Shown piece by piece: positions 31,508-40,369 of a stretch of 64,000 nt of DNA; the first letter of the stretch is position 1, and each line of letters begins with the position of its first letter. The DNA is from Halalkalicoccus jeotgali B3. GTDB taxonomy: Archaea; Halobacteriota; Halobacteria; Halobacteriales; Halalkalicoccaceae. The notes under the pieces were generated by a model. It saw only the letters and a list, made by a program, of their open reading frames with translations, searched no databases and was not told the DNA's origin. The translations under genes and the position numbers were made by a program. The DNA lies in the NCBI RefSeq assembly GCF_000196895.1, contig NC_014297.1, positions 1,999,345 to 2,063,344 of the forward strand, given 5' to 3'.

Positions 31508-33813
31508 GGGGAGTCGGCCCCGCGTCCGTCGGTCGCGAGCTCGACACCGGTCGTCTCCGGCGAGTCACGGTACCCCTCGAAGAGGCGCTCGTCGGCGTGT
31601 TCGAGGATGGATCTTGCGAGTTCGGCTGTCCGCTCGTCAGGATCGGGCCGGGGGACGAGCGCTTCCGTCTGAGAATCGACGTCGATCAGAACGCTCTCCA
31701 TCGAGCGCAGGTCGGCCAAATTCTCGGTGAGTCGGTCGTTCGCGATCAGTTCGACGATCGTCTCGGGGTCGTTGATGAACGCCTGCAGGGTCGCGGCGAC
31801 CTGCCGGTACTCGTTGAGACCGTTGTCGATGAGGTAGGCAAGTACCGCCTGCCGAACGAGCAACTGCTCTTGTAGCTCTTCGCGGCTCCACCCGCGGTCG
31901 AAGCGGATCTCCTCGAGTGTGTTCGAATCGCCGACCTCGAGGAACTCGTCCGACTCGGCCTGCCACTCGTAGACGTCCCGGACGTTGATCTCGTCGTGTT
32001 CGGCGTCGTAGTGGTTGATCTCGGTCAGGGACTTGTTGCGCCGGACCTTCCGACCCCGTACCCGGGTGGAGGTCTGGACCGAGACGAGATCCAGCGCCGT
32101 GAACATCGTCTTCGAGACGTTGATCGGGTCGGTCGTAAAGCGTTTCAGCACCTCACCCACGCTGTCGGCGTGGAAGGTGGTGTAGGTGGTGTGGCCCGTC
32201 GACATCACCTGAAACAGCGTGCGCCCTTCCTCACCCCTGATCTCGCCCATCACGATGTAGTCGGGCCGTTGGCGAAGCGCGGCTTCGAGTAGGTCGAACT
32301 CGTCGACGTCGCCGCCATCGCCCTCCGAAAAGGAGGGCCGCGTTACGGAGGCGATCCAGTTTCGCTGGGGGAGTTCGACCTCGCGGGTGTCCTCGATCGA
32401 GACGATCTTCGCGTTCGAGGGGATGAACAGCGAGACGGCGTTCAGGCTCGTGGTCTTCCCGCTCGCGGTGCCGCCCGCGAAGATCAGTGATTTGTGGTTC
32501 TCGATACAGAGCCAGAGGTAGGCCATCTGTTCGAGCGAGAAGGTATGCCAGTTGATCAGGTCGATCGGGGTGAAGGGAACGTCCTTGAACTGTCGGATGG
32601 TGTAGTTGGTGCCGTGATCCGAGACCTCCCGACCCAGTGTGAGTTGGGCCCGCGAGCCATCGGGGAGGGTCGCATCGACCTGTGGGCGACGCTTGCTGAT
32701 CCCCTTGCCCGAGCGCTGGGCGAGTTTGACCACGAAGTCGTCGAGGCGCTCGCGTCCGTGGGCCACGTTGGTGATGATCTGCTCGTAGTCGGTGTGGTAG
32801 ACGAAGACGGGCGAGTCGTAGCCGTCACAGGAGATGTCCTCGACGTTGATGTCGTGTTTGATCGGGTCGATCCGCTCGTAGCCGACGAAGTCGCGCGTGA
32901 GATAGTACAGCAGCTTCGTGACCTGCGCTTCGGTCACCGTCTCGGGGTCCTCCGCGAGGATCGCCGGCTCCGGACGGACGGGATCGACCGCCGAGTGCGT
33001 CACCGCCTCCTCCCGTCCGAAAAGCGATCGGATCCGGTCGAACACTCCGCGGTCGGACCGTTCGAGCAGGTCATAGCGGTCGAGCAGCCGTCTGGTTTCT
33101 CGCTCGATGACCGACGTTCGCTCCTCGACGCTTCCCTCGACGCTCACCTCGTCGTCGGAGTACTTGATCGCGGTGCGCAGTTTGCCCGTGAGGAACTCGG
33201 CGAGGTCGGTTTCGATCGGGTTGAGATACGGCTCGATCGCGTAGTACTTGATCTCGTTTTCCTTTCGGGAGTGAAAAACGATCACGAACGAGTAGGGTTC
33301 GTTGACCCAGTAGCGCTCGACCTCCTCGAAGTGGCGCTTTTTCGCCATCGGAACGGCCCTCTCTAGGTCGTACCGGGTCGTGATCGTCGGCTCCCCGTGC
33401 GAGGTAAAGAAGGCGTCTTCGTCGACGGCGGGGTTGACGTCGACGGTCCGTTCCTCGATGAGCGTCGAGAGTGCGCTCGCGGCCGCCACGCCCGAGCGAA
33501 GGACTGCCGCCGTCCGATCGGGAGCGAATCCCAGCAGTTCCACGGGCTCGAACGGGATCGGGTCGCCCGCCGAATCACGGGGCACCGACCCGTCCTCCTC
33601 GTAGTAGTACTTCCTCTTGACGTGTGCCCACCCATATAGGTCCTTGCGGACCAACCGGTCGGGATCGAGATAGGCATTCAGTCGTTTCGCGGTCGTGACA
33701 GCGACGGCGACGCTTCCCGGGACGCCGGCGGGACGATCCCCGACGCTCGGGTCGTCTCCCGTCGAGGGCGACGTCGATTTCCCTCGAACCCCCGTGGTGT
33801 CGTCCATCGGCAT
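31504..33813 (-). CDS. Type IV pilus/Tad-type secretion ATPase (PilB/TadA/VirB11 family)
   Basis: A 769-residue ATPase that powers assembly. About 330 N-terminal residues form a region without a recognised motif; the ATPase follows: IFAGGTASGKTTSLNA Walker A (in the last 45 percent of the chain), an Asp box (IVSIEDTREVELP), Walker B YIVMGEIRGEEGR and the His box (MSTGHTTYTTFHAD). It heads the operon. The ATG at 33813 is taken; ATG 33807 is equally possible because a TATA-like CTATATG lies about 25 bases upstream of it. No prepilin peptidase gene is in the window, so processing must be supplied elsewhere. Confidence 0.94.
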   Translation of the reverse strand: MPMDDTTGVRGKSTSPSTGDDPSVGDRPAGVPGSVAVAVTTAKRLNAYLDPDRLVRKDLYGWAHVKRKYYYEEDGSVPRDSAGDPIPFEPVELLGFAPDRTAAVLRSGVAAASALSTLIEERTVDVNPAVDEDAFFTSHGEPTITTRYDLERAVPMAKKRHFEEVERYWVNEPYSFVIVFHSRKENEIKYYAIEPYLNPIETDLAEFLTGKLRTAIKYSDDEVSVEGSVEERTSVIERETRRLLDRYDLLERSDRGVFDRIRSLFGREEAVTHSAVDPVRPEPAILAEDPETVTEAQVTKLLYYLTRDFVGYERIDPIKHDINVEDISCDGYDSPVFVYHTDYEQIITNVAHGRERLDDFVVKLAQRSGKGISKRRPQVDATLPDGSRAQLTLGREVSDHGTNYTIRQFKDVPFTPIDLINWHTFSLEQMAYLWLCIENHKSLIFAGGTASGKTTSLNAVSLFIPSNAKIVSIEDTREVELPQRNWIASVTRPSFSEGDGGDVDEFDLLEAALRQRPDYIVMGEIRGEEGRTLFQVMSTGHTTYTTFHADSVGEVLKRFTTDPINVSKTMFTALDLVSVQTSTRVRGRKVRRNKSLTEINHYDAEHDEINVRDVYEWQAESDEFLEVGDSNTLEEIRFDRGWSREELQEQLLVRQAVLAYLIDNGLNEYRQVAATLQAFINDPETIVELIANDRLTENLADLRSMESVLIDVDSQTEALVPRPDPDERTAELARSILEHADERLFEGYRDSPETTGVELATDGRGADSP

Positions 33814-33830
33814 TAGATGTAATGATAACA

Positions 33831-33842
33831 CATATAGAAAAA
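33831..33842 (-). promoter_or_regulatory. Promoter of the secretion operon
   Basis: On the minus strand TTTTTTCTATATG lies 18-29 bases before the two candidate ATGs (33813, 33807), a TATA box for a leaderless start. No other promoter-like sequence is seen inside the following 7.3 kb of overlapping genes. Confidence 0.45.
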
Positions 33843-34001
33843 AGACTTTCTGTCAGATGAAAAATTCTCTCGGGCTCAGACGGATCGGTTCGCAGGAGGT
33901 GGCAGTCGGACCCGGCCGCGTCGGAAAGACGGTGTTCCTTGATGATTGTTTTCTCTGAAAATTGTTAAGTTATTGAGGCTCTTACTACAGAACGAGTGAA
34001 A

Positions 34002-34121
34002 ATGAGTCGGACACGACATATGGAGAACGCGGGCGCAGCGATGGACGGGTACAGCGGCAAGACGACGGCGGATCATCCGCGCCGATTCCGGGAGTTTCTG
34101 AGTCAGCTCGCCGGGAACTGA
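34002..34121 (+). CDS. Possible 39-residue protein
   Basis: A short frame from the ATG at 34002 (MSRTRHMENAGAAMDG) to TGA at 34119 in a 420-base gap between the secretion operon and tRNA-Arg. It contains a DHPRRFREFLSQLAGN C-terminus of plausible amphipathic helix. Upstream (33850-34000) is AT-rich and could hold a promoter (GTTAAGTTATTG). No family is recognised and the frame may be fortuitous. The rest of the gap (33843-34001 and 34122-34234) shows no gene. Confidence 0.35.
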   Translation: MSRTRHMENAGAAMDGYSGKTTADHPRRFREFLSQLAGN

Positions 34122-34234
34122 TCGAGACCCATCCGGCGGATGCAACGGTGTTCGACGACCGGATTTTCTGCTATGCAAACCGTGAGCGCAGCGAACGACG
34201 GTCAGAAACACCGCGAACGAGTGCAGCGAGTGAA

Positions 34235-34307
34235 CGGGCGTGACGGGATTCGAACCCGCGGTCTGAAGGTTAGGAACCTTCCGCCCTATCCGCTAGGCCA
34301 CACGCCC
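34235..34307 (-). tRNA. tRNA-Arg (CCT)
   Basis: On the minus strand the acceptor stem GGGCGTG pairs with CACGCCC, the D stem GCCT/GGGC is complete, and the anticodon stem GAAGG/CCTTC encloses TTCCTAA with anticodon CCT (complement of 34272-34274), reading AGG. The T arm has GGTTCGAAT. Discriminator G; CCA not encoded; no intron. Confidence 0.96.
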
Positions 34308-34339
34308 TGTCGGTACGTGGCGTGGGGACGAAAAAACGG

Positions 34340-34675
34340 TTATCGGTTCTCCTCGGTTTCGAGGTCGGCGTCCGTTTCCGACCTCGTCTCCGTGGCGGAT
34401 GTCTCGGTGTTGGCGGTCGAATCGTCGGTTCCGATCTCGGGTTCGGGCTCGTCGGTGGTGTCGGAGGGACTGCGGGTCGCACCGTCGCGCATCTCTTGGA
34501 GCTCCTGATCGATCTCTTCGCGCCCCTTCTGGAATTCGCCCATCGCCTGTCCGGTCGAGCGGGCGAGTTTGGGGATCTTGTTCGCACCGAAGAGCAGGAT
34601 CGCGATGAGCACGATCACCGCCAGTTCGATCCCGCCCGGGATCGGCCCGAACAGCGGGACAAATTGTACTGTCAT
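34340..34675 (-). CDS. tatA: Sec-independent (Tat) translocase subunit TatA
   Basis: A 111-residue protein with one N-terminal membrane helix ([25 protein letters not shown]) carrying the TatA FGxxKxP hinge, then an amphipathic helix ([15 protein letters not shown]) and an acidic, disordered tail rich in Glu, Thr and Asp. TatA oligomerises to export folded proteins; haloarchaea send most secreted proteins this way. TatC is not in the window. A TATA-like CTATAAC at 34702-34708 places the transcription start near the ATG. It diverges from thrS. Confidence 0.93.
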   Translation of the reverse strand: MTVQFVPLFGPIPGGIELAVIVLIAILLFGANKIPKLARSTGQAMGEFQKGREEIDQELQEMRDGATRSPSDTTDEPEPEIGTDDSTANTETSATETRSETDADLETEENR

Positions 34676-34701
34676 CCTAGTCGTTTCTACCCACGTCTAA
34701 G

Positions 34702-34708
34702 TTATAGG
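34702..34708 (-). promoter_or_regulatory. TATA box of tatA
   Basis: GCCTATAACTTAG on the minus strand lies 27-33 bases before the tatA ATG at 34675, the distance of a leaderless promoter. Confidence 0.5.
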
Positions 34709-34768
34709 CTTTTTGCTCGCTGCGCTCCGGATAAATGCTTATTTACGCCACGCTGGCTCAGGATAGGT

Positions 34769-36691
34769 ATGAGCGTTACCGTAACCCTCCCCGACGGCTC
34801 GGAACTGGCCGTTGAGGCCGGTTCGACGGTCGAGGACGTCGCCTACGAGATCGGGCCCGGTCTCGGTCGCGACACCGTCGCCGGCGTCGTCGACGGCGAG
34901 TTCGTCGCCAAGGAACACCCCATCGAGAAAGACGTCGAAATCGAGATCGTCACCGAAAGCAGCGACGAGTACCTCGACGCGCTGAGACATTCGGCGGCCC
35001 ACGTCTTCGCACAGGCGCTGCAGCGACTCCACTCCGAGGCGACGCTTACCATCGGCCCGTGGACCGACGACGGCTTTTACTACGACGTTACCGGCGTCGA
35101 ACTCGACGAGGCCGATCTGGAGGAGATCAGCGCCGAGGCAGAGGAGATCATCGAGGCGGACCTTCCCATCGAGCGCGTCGAGATGAGTCGTGAAGAGGCC
35201 TTCGAGTACTACGAGGACAACCCGTTCAAACGGGAGATCCTGGAGGAGGAAGCGGCCGGCGAGGACCCCGTCAGTTTCTACGAGCAGGCGGAGTTCCGCG
35301 ACCTCTGTCGGGGCCCACACGTCGCCTCGACCGGCGAGATCGGTGGCTTTGCCTTACTGGAGATCTCGGGGGCCTACTGGCGCGGGACCGAGGACAACGA
35401 GATGCTCACTCGCGTGTACGGAACGGCGTTCCCCAGCGAGTCGGAGTTAGAGGAGTTCCTCGACCGGCGCGAACAGGCAAAAGAGCGCGACCACCGCAAG
35501 ATCGGCCGCGAGATGGACCTGTTTTCGGTGCCCGATCACTCGCCGGGCTGTCCCCATTACCATCCCAACGGGATGACGATCCGCCGGGAGCTCGAGGAGT
35601 ACATCCGCACACAGAACGACGCGCTTGGCTACGAGGAGGTCAGAACACCCGAACTCAACAAAAAGGAGCTATGGGAGGAGTCCGGCCACCTCGATTTCTT
35701 CGGTTCGGAGGGGGAGTTCTTCCTCTGGGAGGAAAACGAGACCGAGTACGGCCTGAAACCGATGAACTGCGCGAACCACGCGTACATCTACGACCAACAG
35801 GTCCGTTCGTATCGGGACCTTCCCGTGCGGTTCTCGGAGTTCGGCAATGTCTATCGCAACGAACAATCGGGTGAACTGTCGGGGCTTCTCAGGGTCCGGG
35901 GCATGACCCAGGATGACGGCCACGCCTTCATTCGTCGCGACCAGATCCAAACGGAGATCACGGAGACGCTACGGGTCATCGAGGAGATCTACGAACAGTT
36001 CGACTTCGAGGTGCTGTACAAACTCGAGACGAAGGGCGATCACGCGGTCGGTAGCGACGAGGTCTGGGCTGAGGCGACCGAGGCGCTCCGCAACGCTCTC
36101 GAAGCCGAGGGACTAGAGTACGACGTCGAAGAGGGCGAGGCGTCGTTCTACGGCCCGAAGATCGGGCTCGATGCCCGCGATACGCTAGGCCGGGAGTGGA
36201 CCATCGGCACGGTCCAACTCGACTTCAACATCCCCGAGCGCCTCGACCTCTCGTATACGGGCGAGGACAACGAGGAACATCGGCCCGTAATGGTTCACCG
36301 CGCTCTGTTGGGGAGCTTCGAGCGGTTCATGGGCGTGATGATCGAGCACTTCAACGGCAAGTTCCCGACGTGGCTCGCGCCCGAACAGGTCCGCATCCTT
36401 CCGATCAGCGACGACAACGTCGCCTACGCGGAGGAGATCAGAGAGGTGCTCTCTGACTTTCGCGTCGGAATCGAGGACCGCTCGTGGACCATCGGCAAGA
36501 AGATCCAAACGGCCCACGACGACCGCGTACCCTACATGCTGATCGTCGGGGGCAACGAGGAAGCGGCCGGAACGATCTCGGTTCGGGACCGCTTCGAGCG
36601 CGAGCGCGGGGACGTCTCGCCCGAAGAGTTCCGCACGGCGCTCGAAACCGAAGTCGAGGAGAAGCGGACCGAGCCGGGCTTCCTCGGGTAG
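34769..36691 (+). CDS. thrS: Threonyl-tRNA synthetase, bacterial-type domain layout
   Basis: The 640-residue enzyme charges tRNA-Thr. It begins with a TGS domain ([16 protein letters not shown]), then the bacterial/eukaryotic N2 editing domain with His74 and His78 (RHSAAH) and the CRGPH motif (Cys180, His184), then the class II core ([20 protein letters not shown] as motif 2, MNCANH with the zinc Cys) and an anticodon-binding domain. The archaeal-specific N-terminal editing domain (D-aminoacyl-tRNA deacylase-like) is absent. ATG 34769 opens the TGS domain; an upstream in-frame extension overlaps tatA on the other strand. Confidence 0.97.
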   Translation: MSVTVTLPDGSELAVEAGSTVEDVAYEIGPGLGRDTVAGVVDGEFVAKEHPIEKDVEIEIVTESSDEYLDALRHSAAHVFAQALQRLHSEATLTIGPWTDDGFYYDVTGVELDEADLEEISAEAEEIIEADLPIERVEMSREEAFEYYEDNPFKREILEEEAAGEDPVSFYEQAEFRDLCRGPHVASTGEIGGFALLEISGAYWRGTEDNEMLTRVYGTAFPSESELEEFLDRREQAKERDHRKIGREMDLFSVPDHSPGCPHYHPNGMTIRRELEEYIRTQNDALGYEEVRTPELNKKELWEESGHLDFFGSEGEFFLWEENETEYGLKPMNCANHAYIYDQQVRSYRDLPVRFSEFGNVYRNEQSGELSGLLRVRGMTQDDGHAFIRRDQIQTEITETLRVIEEIYEQFDFEVLYKLETKGDHAVGSDEVWAEATEALRNALEAEGLEYDVEEGEASFYGPKIGLDARDTLGREWTIGTVQLDFNIPERLDLSYTGEDNEEHRPVMVHRALLGSFERFMGVMIEHFNGKFPTWLAPEQVRILPISDDNVAYAEEIREVLSDFRVGIEDRSWTIGKKIQTAHDDRVPYMLIVGGNEEAAGTISVRDRFERERGDVSPEEFRTALETEVEEKRTEPGFLG

Positions 36692-36771
36692 TCCTACCGA
36701 CGGCACGCTCCCGACTGAACCCGAACCGGACCCCGATCGCTTCCGGCCCCCGTCCTCGCCGGGAACCATCA

Positions 36772-36780
36772 TAGTTATTA
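36772..36780 (+). promoter_or_regulatory. TATA-like box of the TAXI transporter operon
   Basis: TAGTTATTA lies 24-32 bases before the ATG at 36804, after a GC-rich gap that follows thrS. Confidence 0.45.
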
Positions 36781-36803
36781 GCGGCTGATGTGGCCATAGG
36801 GAT

Positions 36804-37790
36804 ATGGCTCGAAACCGGACCAGTCGCGTGGATCGACGAACGTTCTTGGGCACGGCCGGCGCGGCCGCGCTCGTCGGACTCGCCGGCTGTGGGGGCGGTG
36901 GCGGCGGCGGGGGCGGCGGGGGCGACGGATCGCAGTTCGTGACCATCGGCACCGGCGGGACCGGCGGGGTCTACTACCCGCTCGGTGGCGGGATGGCCGA
37001 CATCCTCAATCAGAACCTCGACGTCGAGGCTTCGGCCGAATCCACGGGCGCGAGCGTCGAGAACTGTCGGCTCGTCGCAAACGAGGACATGACGATGGCG
37101 CTCGCACTCGGCAACTCCGTGTTGCTGGCGGTCAACGGCGAGGGCGACTTCGACGAGGCCCTGCCGCTATCGGCGGCGTTCGGTGCCTACCAGAACGCGA
37201 CCCAGGTCGTCGTCCCGGCCGACTCGCCCGTCGAGACGCTCGCGGACATGGAAGGCTTGACCGTCAGCGTCGGCGCGCCCGGCAGCGGCACGGAGGTCAT
37301 CGCCGAGGAGCTGTTGGGCGTTTACGGACTCACCTACGACGACATCGACGTACAGCGCCTCTCGTTTTCCGAGACCGCAAGTGCACTCCAGGACGGCCAG
37401 ATTGACGCCGGCTTCTGGAGCGTTGCCTTCCCCGCCTCCTCGATCCAGGACCTCGCGAGCCAGCGAGCGATTCGGCTGATAGACTTCCCCGACGAGGAGA
37501 TGAGCCAGATCACGAGCGAGTTCGACTACTACAACGCCGCGACCGTTCCGGGAGGCACCTACGAGGGCGTCGAGGAGGACGTGCAGGTTCCCGGCGTGAC
37601 CAACACGATGATCGTTCGCGAGGACATGAACGAGGATTCGGTCTACGACATCGTCGAGGCGATCTACACCAACCTCGACCAGCTCGCGGAAGTCCACCCC
37701 GCCGCAGAACAGTTCGAGGAGAACGCCCGCGAGGCCCCGATCGACCTGCATCCGGGCGCAGCACAGTACTTCGACGACGCCGGGCTGTGA
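36804..37790 (+). CDS. TAXI-family TRAP transporter solute-binding lipoprotein
   Basis: A 328-residue exported binding protein. The start RVDRRTFLG is a twin-arginine signal, followed by a hydrophobic stretch and the lipobox LAGC near residue 32, then eleven glycines as a linker. The mature part has the TAXI hallmarks IGTGGTGGVYYPLGG and TGASVENCRLV, plus VSVGAPGSGTEV. It captures a solute (often a dicarboxylate or amino acid in this family) outside the cell for the fused permease downstream. The DUF1850 gene starts one base after its stop. Confidence 0.93.
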   Translation: MARNRTSRVDRRTFLGTAGAAALVGLAGCGGGGGGGGGGGDGSQFVTIGTGGTGGVYYPLGGGMADILNQNLDVEASAESTGASVENCRLVANEDMTMALALGNSVLLAVNGEGDFDEALPLSAAFGAYQNATQVVVPADSPVETLADMEGLTVSVGAPGSGTEVIAEELLGVYGLTYDDIDVQRLSFSETASALQDGQIDAGFWSVAFPASSIQDLASQRAIRLIDFPDEEMSQITSEFDYYNAATVPGGTYEGVEEDVQVPGVTNTMIVREDMNEDSVYDIVEAIYTNLDQLAEVHPAAEQFEENAREAPIDLHPGAAQYFDDAGL

Positions 37791-37791
37791 G

Positions 37792-38283
37792 ATGCGGCGA
37801 CGTCGAGTGCTCTCCGCGATCGCAGGTGGTCTGGTCCTGTCTCCGCTGGCCGCGACGGACGTGACCGCGTTGCGACTGGCGGATCCACAAAGCGGCGAGA
37901 CACTCGGCGTCGAACGCGTTTCGACGGGCGATCGATTCGCCATCCACTACGTCCACTCGTTCGATAAGACCCCCATCCACGAGGTCTACGAAGTGAGGGA
38001 CGAGGGGATCGTCCAGATCCGCGAGGAGTTCGAGTACCACGCCATCGGCCTCGAGTACACCGAGGGCAACCAGACCCGCGAAGACGGCTTTACCGTCCTG
38101 CATATGGAGCGCGAACTCGGCTCCTTTACGATCCGGGTGGCAAAGTACACCGACCAGTCGCTCGTGATCGACGGGGAAAGTCGCCCGCTTTCGGCGTACA
38201 CCGAAGAGTGGGAACCGGTCCGGTTTTCCGTCGAGCGGGTGAGCTATCTGCGCTATCTCGAATGGAGGCTACAGACGCTATGA
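37792..38283 (+). CDS. DUF1850 protein of TAXI-TRAP systems
   Basis: A 163-residue protein with an N-terminal signal-like stretch (VLSAIAGGLVLSPLAA) and the DUF1850 core with FAIHYVHSFDKTPIHEVYEV. DUF1850 proteins lie almost always between TAXI binding proteins and fused TRAP permeases; their role in transport is unknown. The start is one base from the binding-protein stop and the stop overlaps the permease start (ATGA), so the three genes are one unit. Confidence 0.88.
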   Translation: MRRRRVLSAIAGGLVLSPLAATDVTALRLADPQSGETLGVERVSTGDRFAIHYVHSFDKTPIHEVYEVRDEGIVQIREEFEYHAIGLEYTEGNQTREDGFTVLHMERELGSFTIRVAKYTDQSLVIDGESRPLSAYTEEWEPVRFSVERVSYLRYLEWRLQTL

Positions 38284-40271
38284 GCACGACGACCAAATCG
38301 ACGACCGACGGACTGACCGACGCCGAGGAGAAATCGGGTCGAACCCTCCGCGGGAACACGCGGATCCTCGCGCTTTCGGTGGCGGTACTCGCGGGACTGT
38401 ATCACATCGCCATCGCGGGTTTTGGCACACCGGGAGCCTTCATCAACCGCTCGATCCACCTGACCGCAGTGGTGGTCCTCGCCCTGCTGTACTTCCCCGC
38501 GCGGGCCGCCGACACCGATCGCGTCCCGTGGTATGACTGGCTGTTGCTTGCGGTCGGCGTCCCGAGTACACTGTATATCGCCTACGCGGTCCGCTTCGGG
38601 ACGCTCGCCCAGCGCTCGGGGTCGCCCCTGCCGCGCGATCTCGTCTTCGGCGCGATCGCGATCCTCCTCGTTCTCGAAATTACCCGCCGGGCGACCGGGC
38701 GGGCGCTGCCGATCATCGGGCTGGCCTTCCTCGCGTACGCCTACTACGGGCGGCTGATGCCCGGCCCGCTCATCCACCGGGGCTACGACATCGACCGCAT
38801 CATCGCCCACTCGTATCTCACCACCGAGGGGATCTTCGGCATCCCGCTAGGGGTAAGCGCGACGTTCGTCGTCGTGTTCATCATCCTCGGGGCCTTTCTG
38901 GAGGTGACCGGCGTCGGCGACTGGTTCATCGACCTAGCGTACGGGGCGACCGGCCGCTCGACCGGCGGCCCCGCGAAGACCTCGGTGCTCGCGAGCGGCT
39001 TCATGGCCAGCCTCAACGGCAGCGCGGTCGCGAACGCGGCGACGACCGGCGCCTTCACCATCCCGCTGATGAAACGCAGCGGCTTCCAGAGCCGCTACGC
39101 CGCGGCCGTCGAGTCGGCGGCCTCCTCGGGGGGACAGATCATGCCCCCCGTGATGGGCGCCGGCGCCTTCATCATGTCCGCCTGGACGGGCATCAGCTAC
39201 GTCACCATCATCGCGGCGGCGGCCATTCCAGCCCTCCTGTACTTCTTGGGCGTCGGCGCGGCGGTTCACTTCCGTGCGAAACACGAAGGGTTGGAGGGCG
39301 TTGCGGCGAGCGAACTGCCGAACCCGTGGGAGCTGCTCAAGACCGGCGCGCACTTTACGATCCCGCTGATCGCGCTCGTCTGGATGCTGGTGGCGGGCTA
39401 CTCGGCGATGCTCGCGGCGTTCGTCGCCATCCTGCTGACGACCGTCGTCGCGATCCCGCTGTCGGCGGCCCGCGAGTTCGCGCGCGCCGTCCCGCGGGGC
39501 GACGCCGAGACCCTCTCGCGACTCGCCGGCGCCGCAGGGGTCACGATCGTCAACGCGCTGGATCGCGGGATGCGCATGACCATCGTCGTCGCGGCGGCGT
39601 GTGCGACCGCCGGCCTCGTCGTCGGGGTCGTCACGCTCACGGGGCTGGGGCTGAAGTTCAGTTCGCTGATCACGACCGCCTCGGGCGGCGTTCTCATCAT
39701 CGCGCTGATCCTGACGATGATCACCTCGATCATCCTCGGAATGGGACTACCGACGACCGCCGCCTACGTCGTGCTGGCGGCACTTGGCGCGCCCGCACTC
39801 ACCGCGCTGGGCGTCGAGTTGCTCGCCGCACACCTCTTTATTTTCTACTTCGGGATCATCAGTGCCATCACCCCGCCGATCATGCTCGCGGTGTTCACCA
39901 CGAGCAGCATCGCCGAATCGGACCCGTGGAAGACCGGCTTCACGGCGGTCAACCTCGCGGCGGCCGGCTTTCTCGTTCCCTACCTGTTCGTGCTCGGGCC
40001 CGAGCTCCTGTTGATCGGCGAGACGACCGCCATCGTTGCCAGTGTTGTCACCGCCGTCATCGGCGTGATCGCCCTCTCGGCGGGCACGCAGGGGTACTTC
40101 TACGCGCCGGCCCATCTCGTCGAGCGGGTGGCGCTGGTCGCCGGCGCGGTGGCGCTGATCTATCCGGGAACCACAGCGGATCTGGTCGGACTCGCAGTCA
40201 TCGCCGCCGTGTTCCTCCGTCAGTACGTCACGGTGCGCCGGAGCGGGCCGGCGGCCACGCCAGCGAACTGA
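38280..40271 (+). CDS. TRAP transporter fused permease (small + large subunit)
   Basis: A 663-residue membrane protein combining the 4-helix DctQ-like and the 12-helix DctM-like parts. Signature segments include the central GGQIMPPVMGAGAFIM, preceded by NGSAVANAATTG, and a second half with GLPTTAAYVVLAALGAPAL. It moves the solute delivered by the TAXI protein using an ion gradient, probably sodium. The ATG at 38280 overlaps the DUF1850 stop by four bases; an upstream in-frame ATG at 38208 would run through the DUF1850 gene. Confidence 0.93.
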   Translation: MSTTTKSTTDGLTDAEEKSGRTLRGNTRILALSVAVLAGLYHIAIAGFGTPGAFINRSIHLTAVVVLALLYFPARAADTDRVPWYDWLLLAVGVPSTLYIAYAVRFGTLAQRSGSPLPRDLVFGAIAILLVLEITRRATGRALPIIGLAFLAYAYYGRLMPGPLIHRGYDIDRIIAHSYLTTEGIFGIPLGVSATFVVVFIILGAFLEVTGVGDWFIDLAYGATGRSTGGPAKTSVLASGFMASLNGSAVANAATTGAFTIPLMKRSGFQSRYAAAVESAASSGGQIMPPVMGAGAFIMSAWTGISYVTIIAAAAIPALLYFLGVGAAVHFRAKHEGLEGVAASELPNPWELLKTGAHFTIPLIALVWMLVAGYSAMLAAFVAILLTTVVAIPLSAAREFARAVPRGDAETLSRLAGAAGVTIVNALDRGMRMTIVVAAACATAGLVVGVVTLTGLGLKFSSLITTASGGVLIIALILTMITSIILGMGLPTTAAYVVLAALGAPALTALGVELLAAHLFIFYFGIISAITPPIMLAVFTTSSIAESDPWKTGFTAVNLAAAGFLVPYLFVLGPELLLIGETTAIVASVVTAVIGVIALSAGTQGYFYAPAHLVERVALVAGAVALIYPGTTADLVGLAVIAAVFLRQYVTVRRSGPAATPAN

Positions 40272-40369
40272 CTGTTCTCGATTCGACCCCGCTTTCGGAC
40301 CCCGTCCACGACTCGGGGCCGCCAGTCCGGAACCGCTAAACGACTGCCTTTCGACCACTCACACAACGA

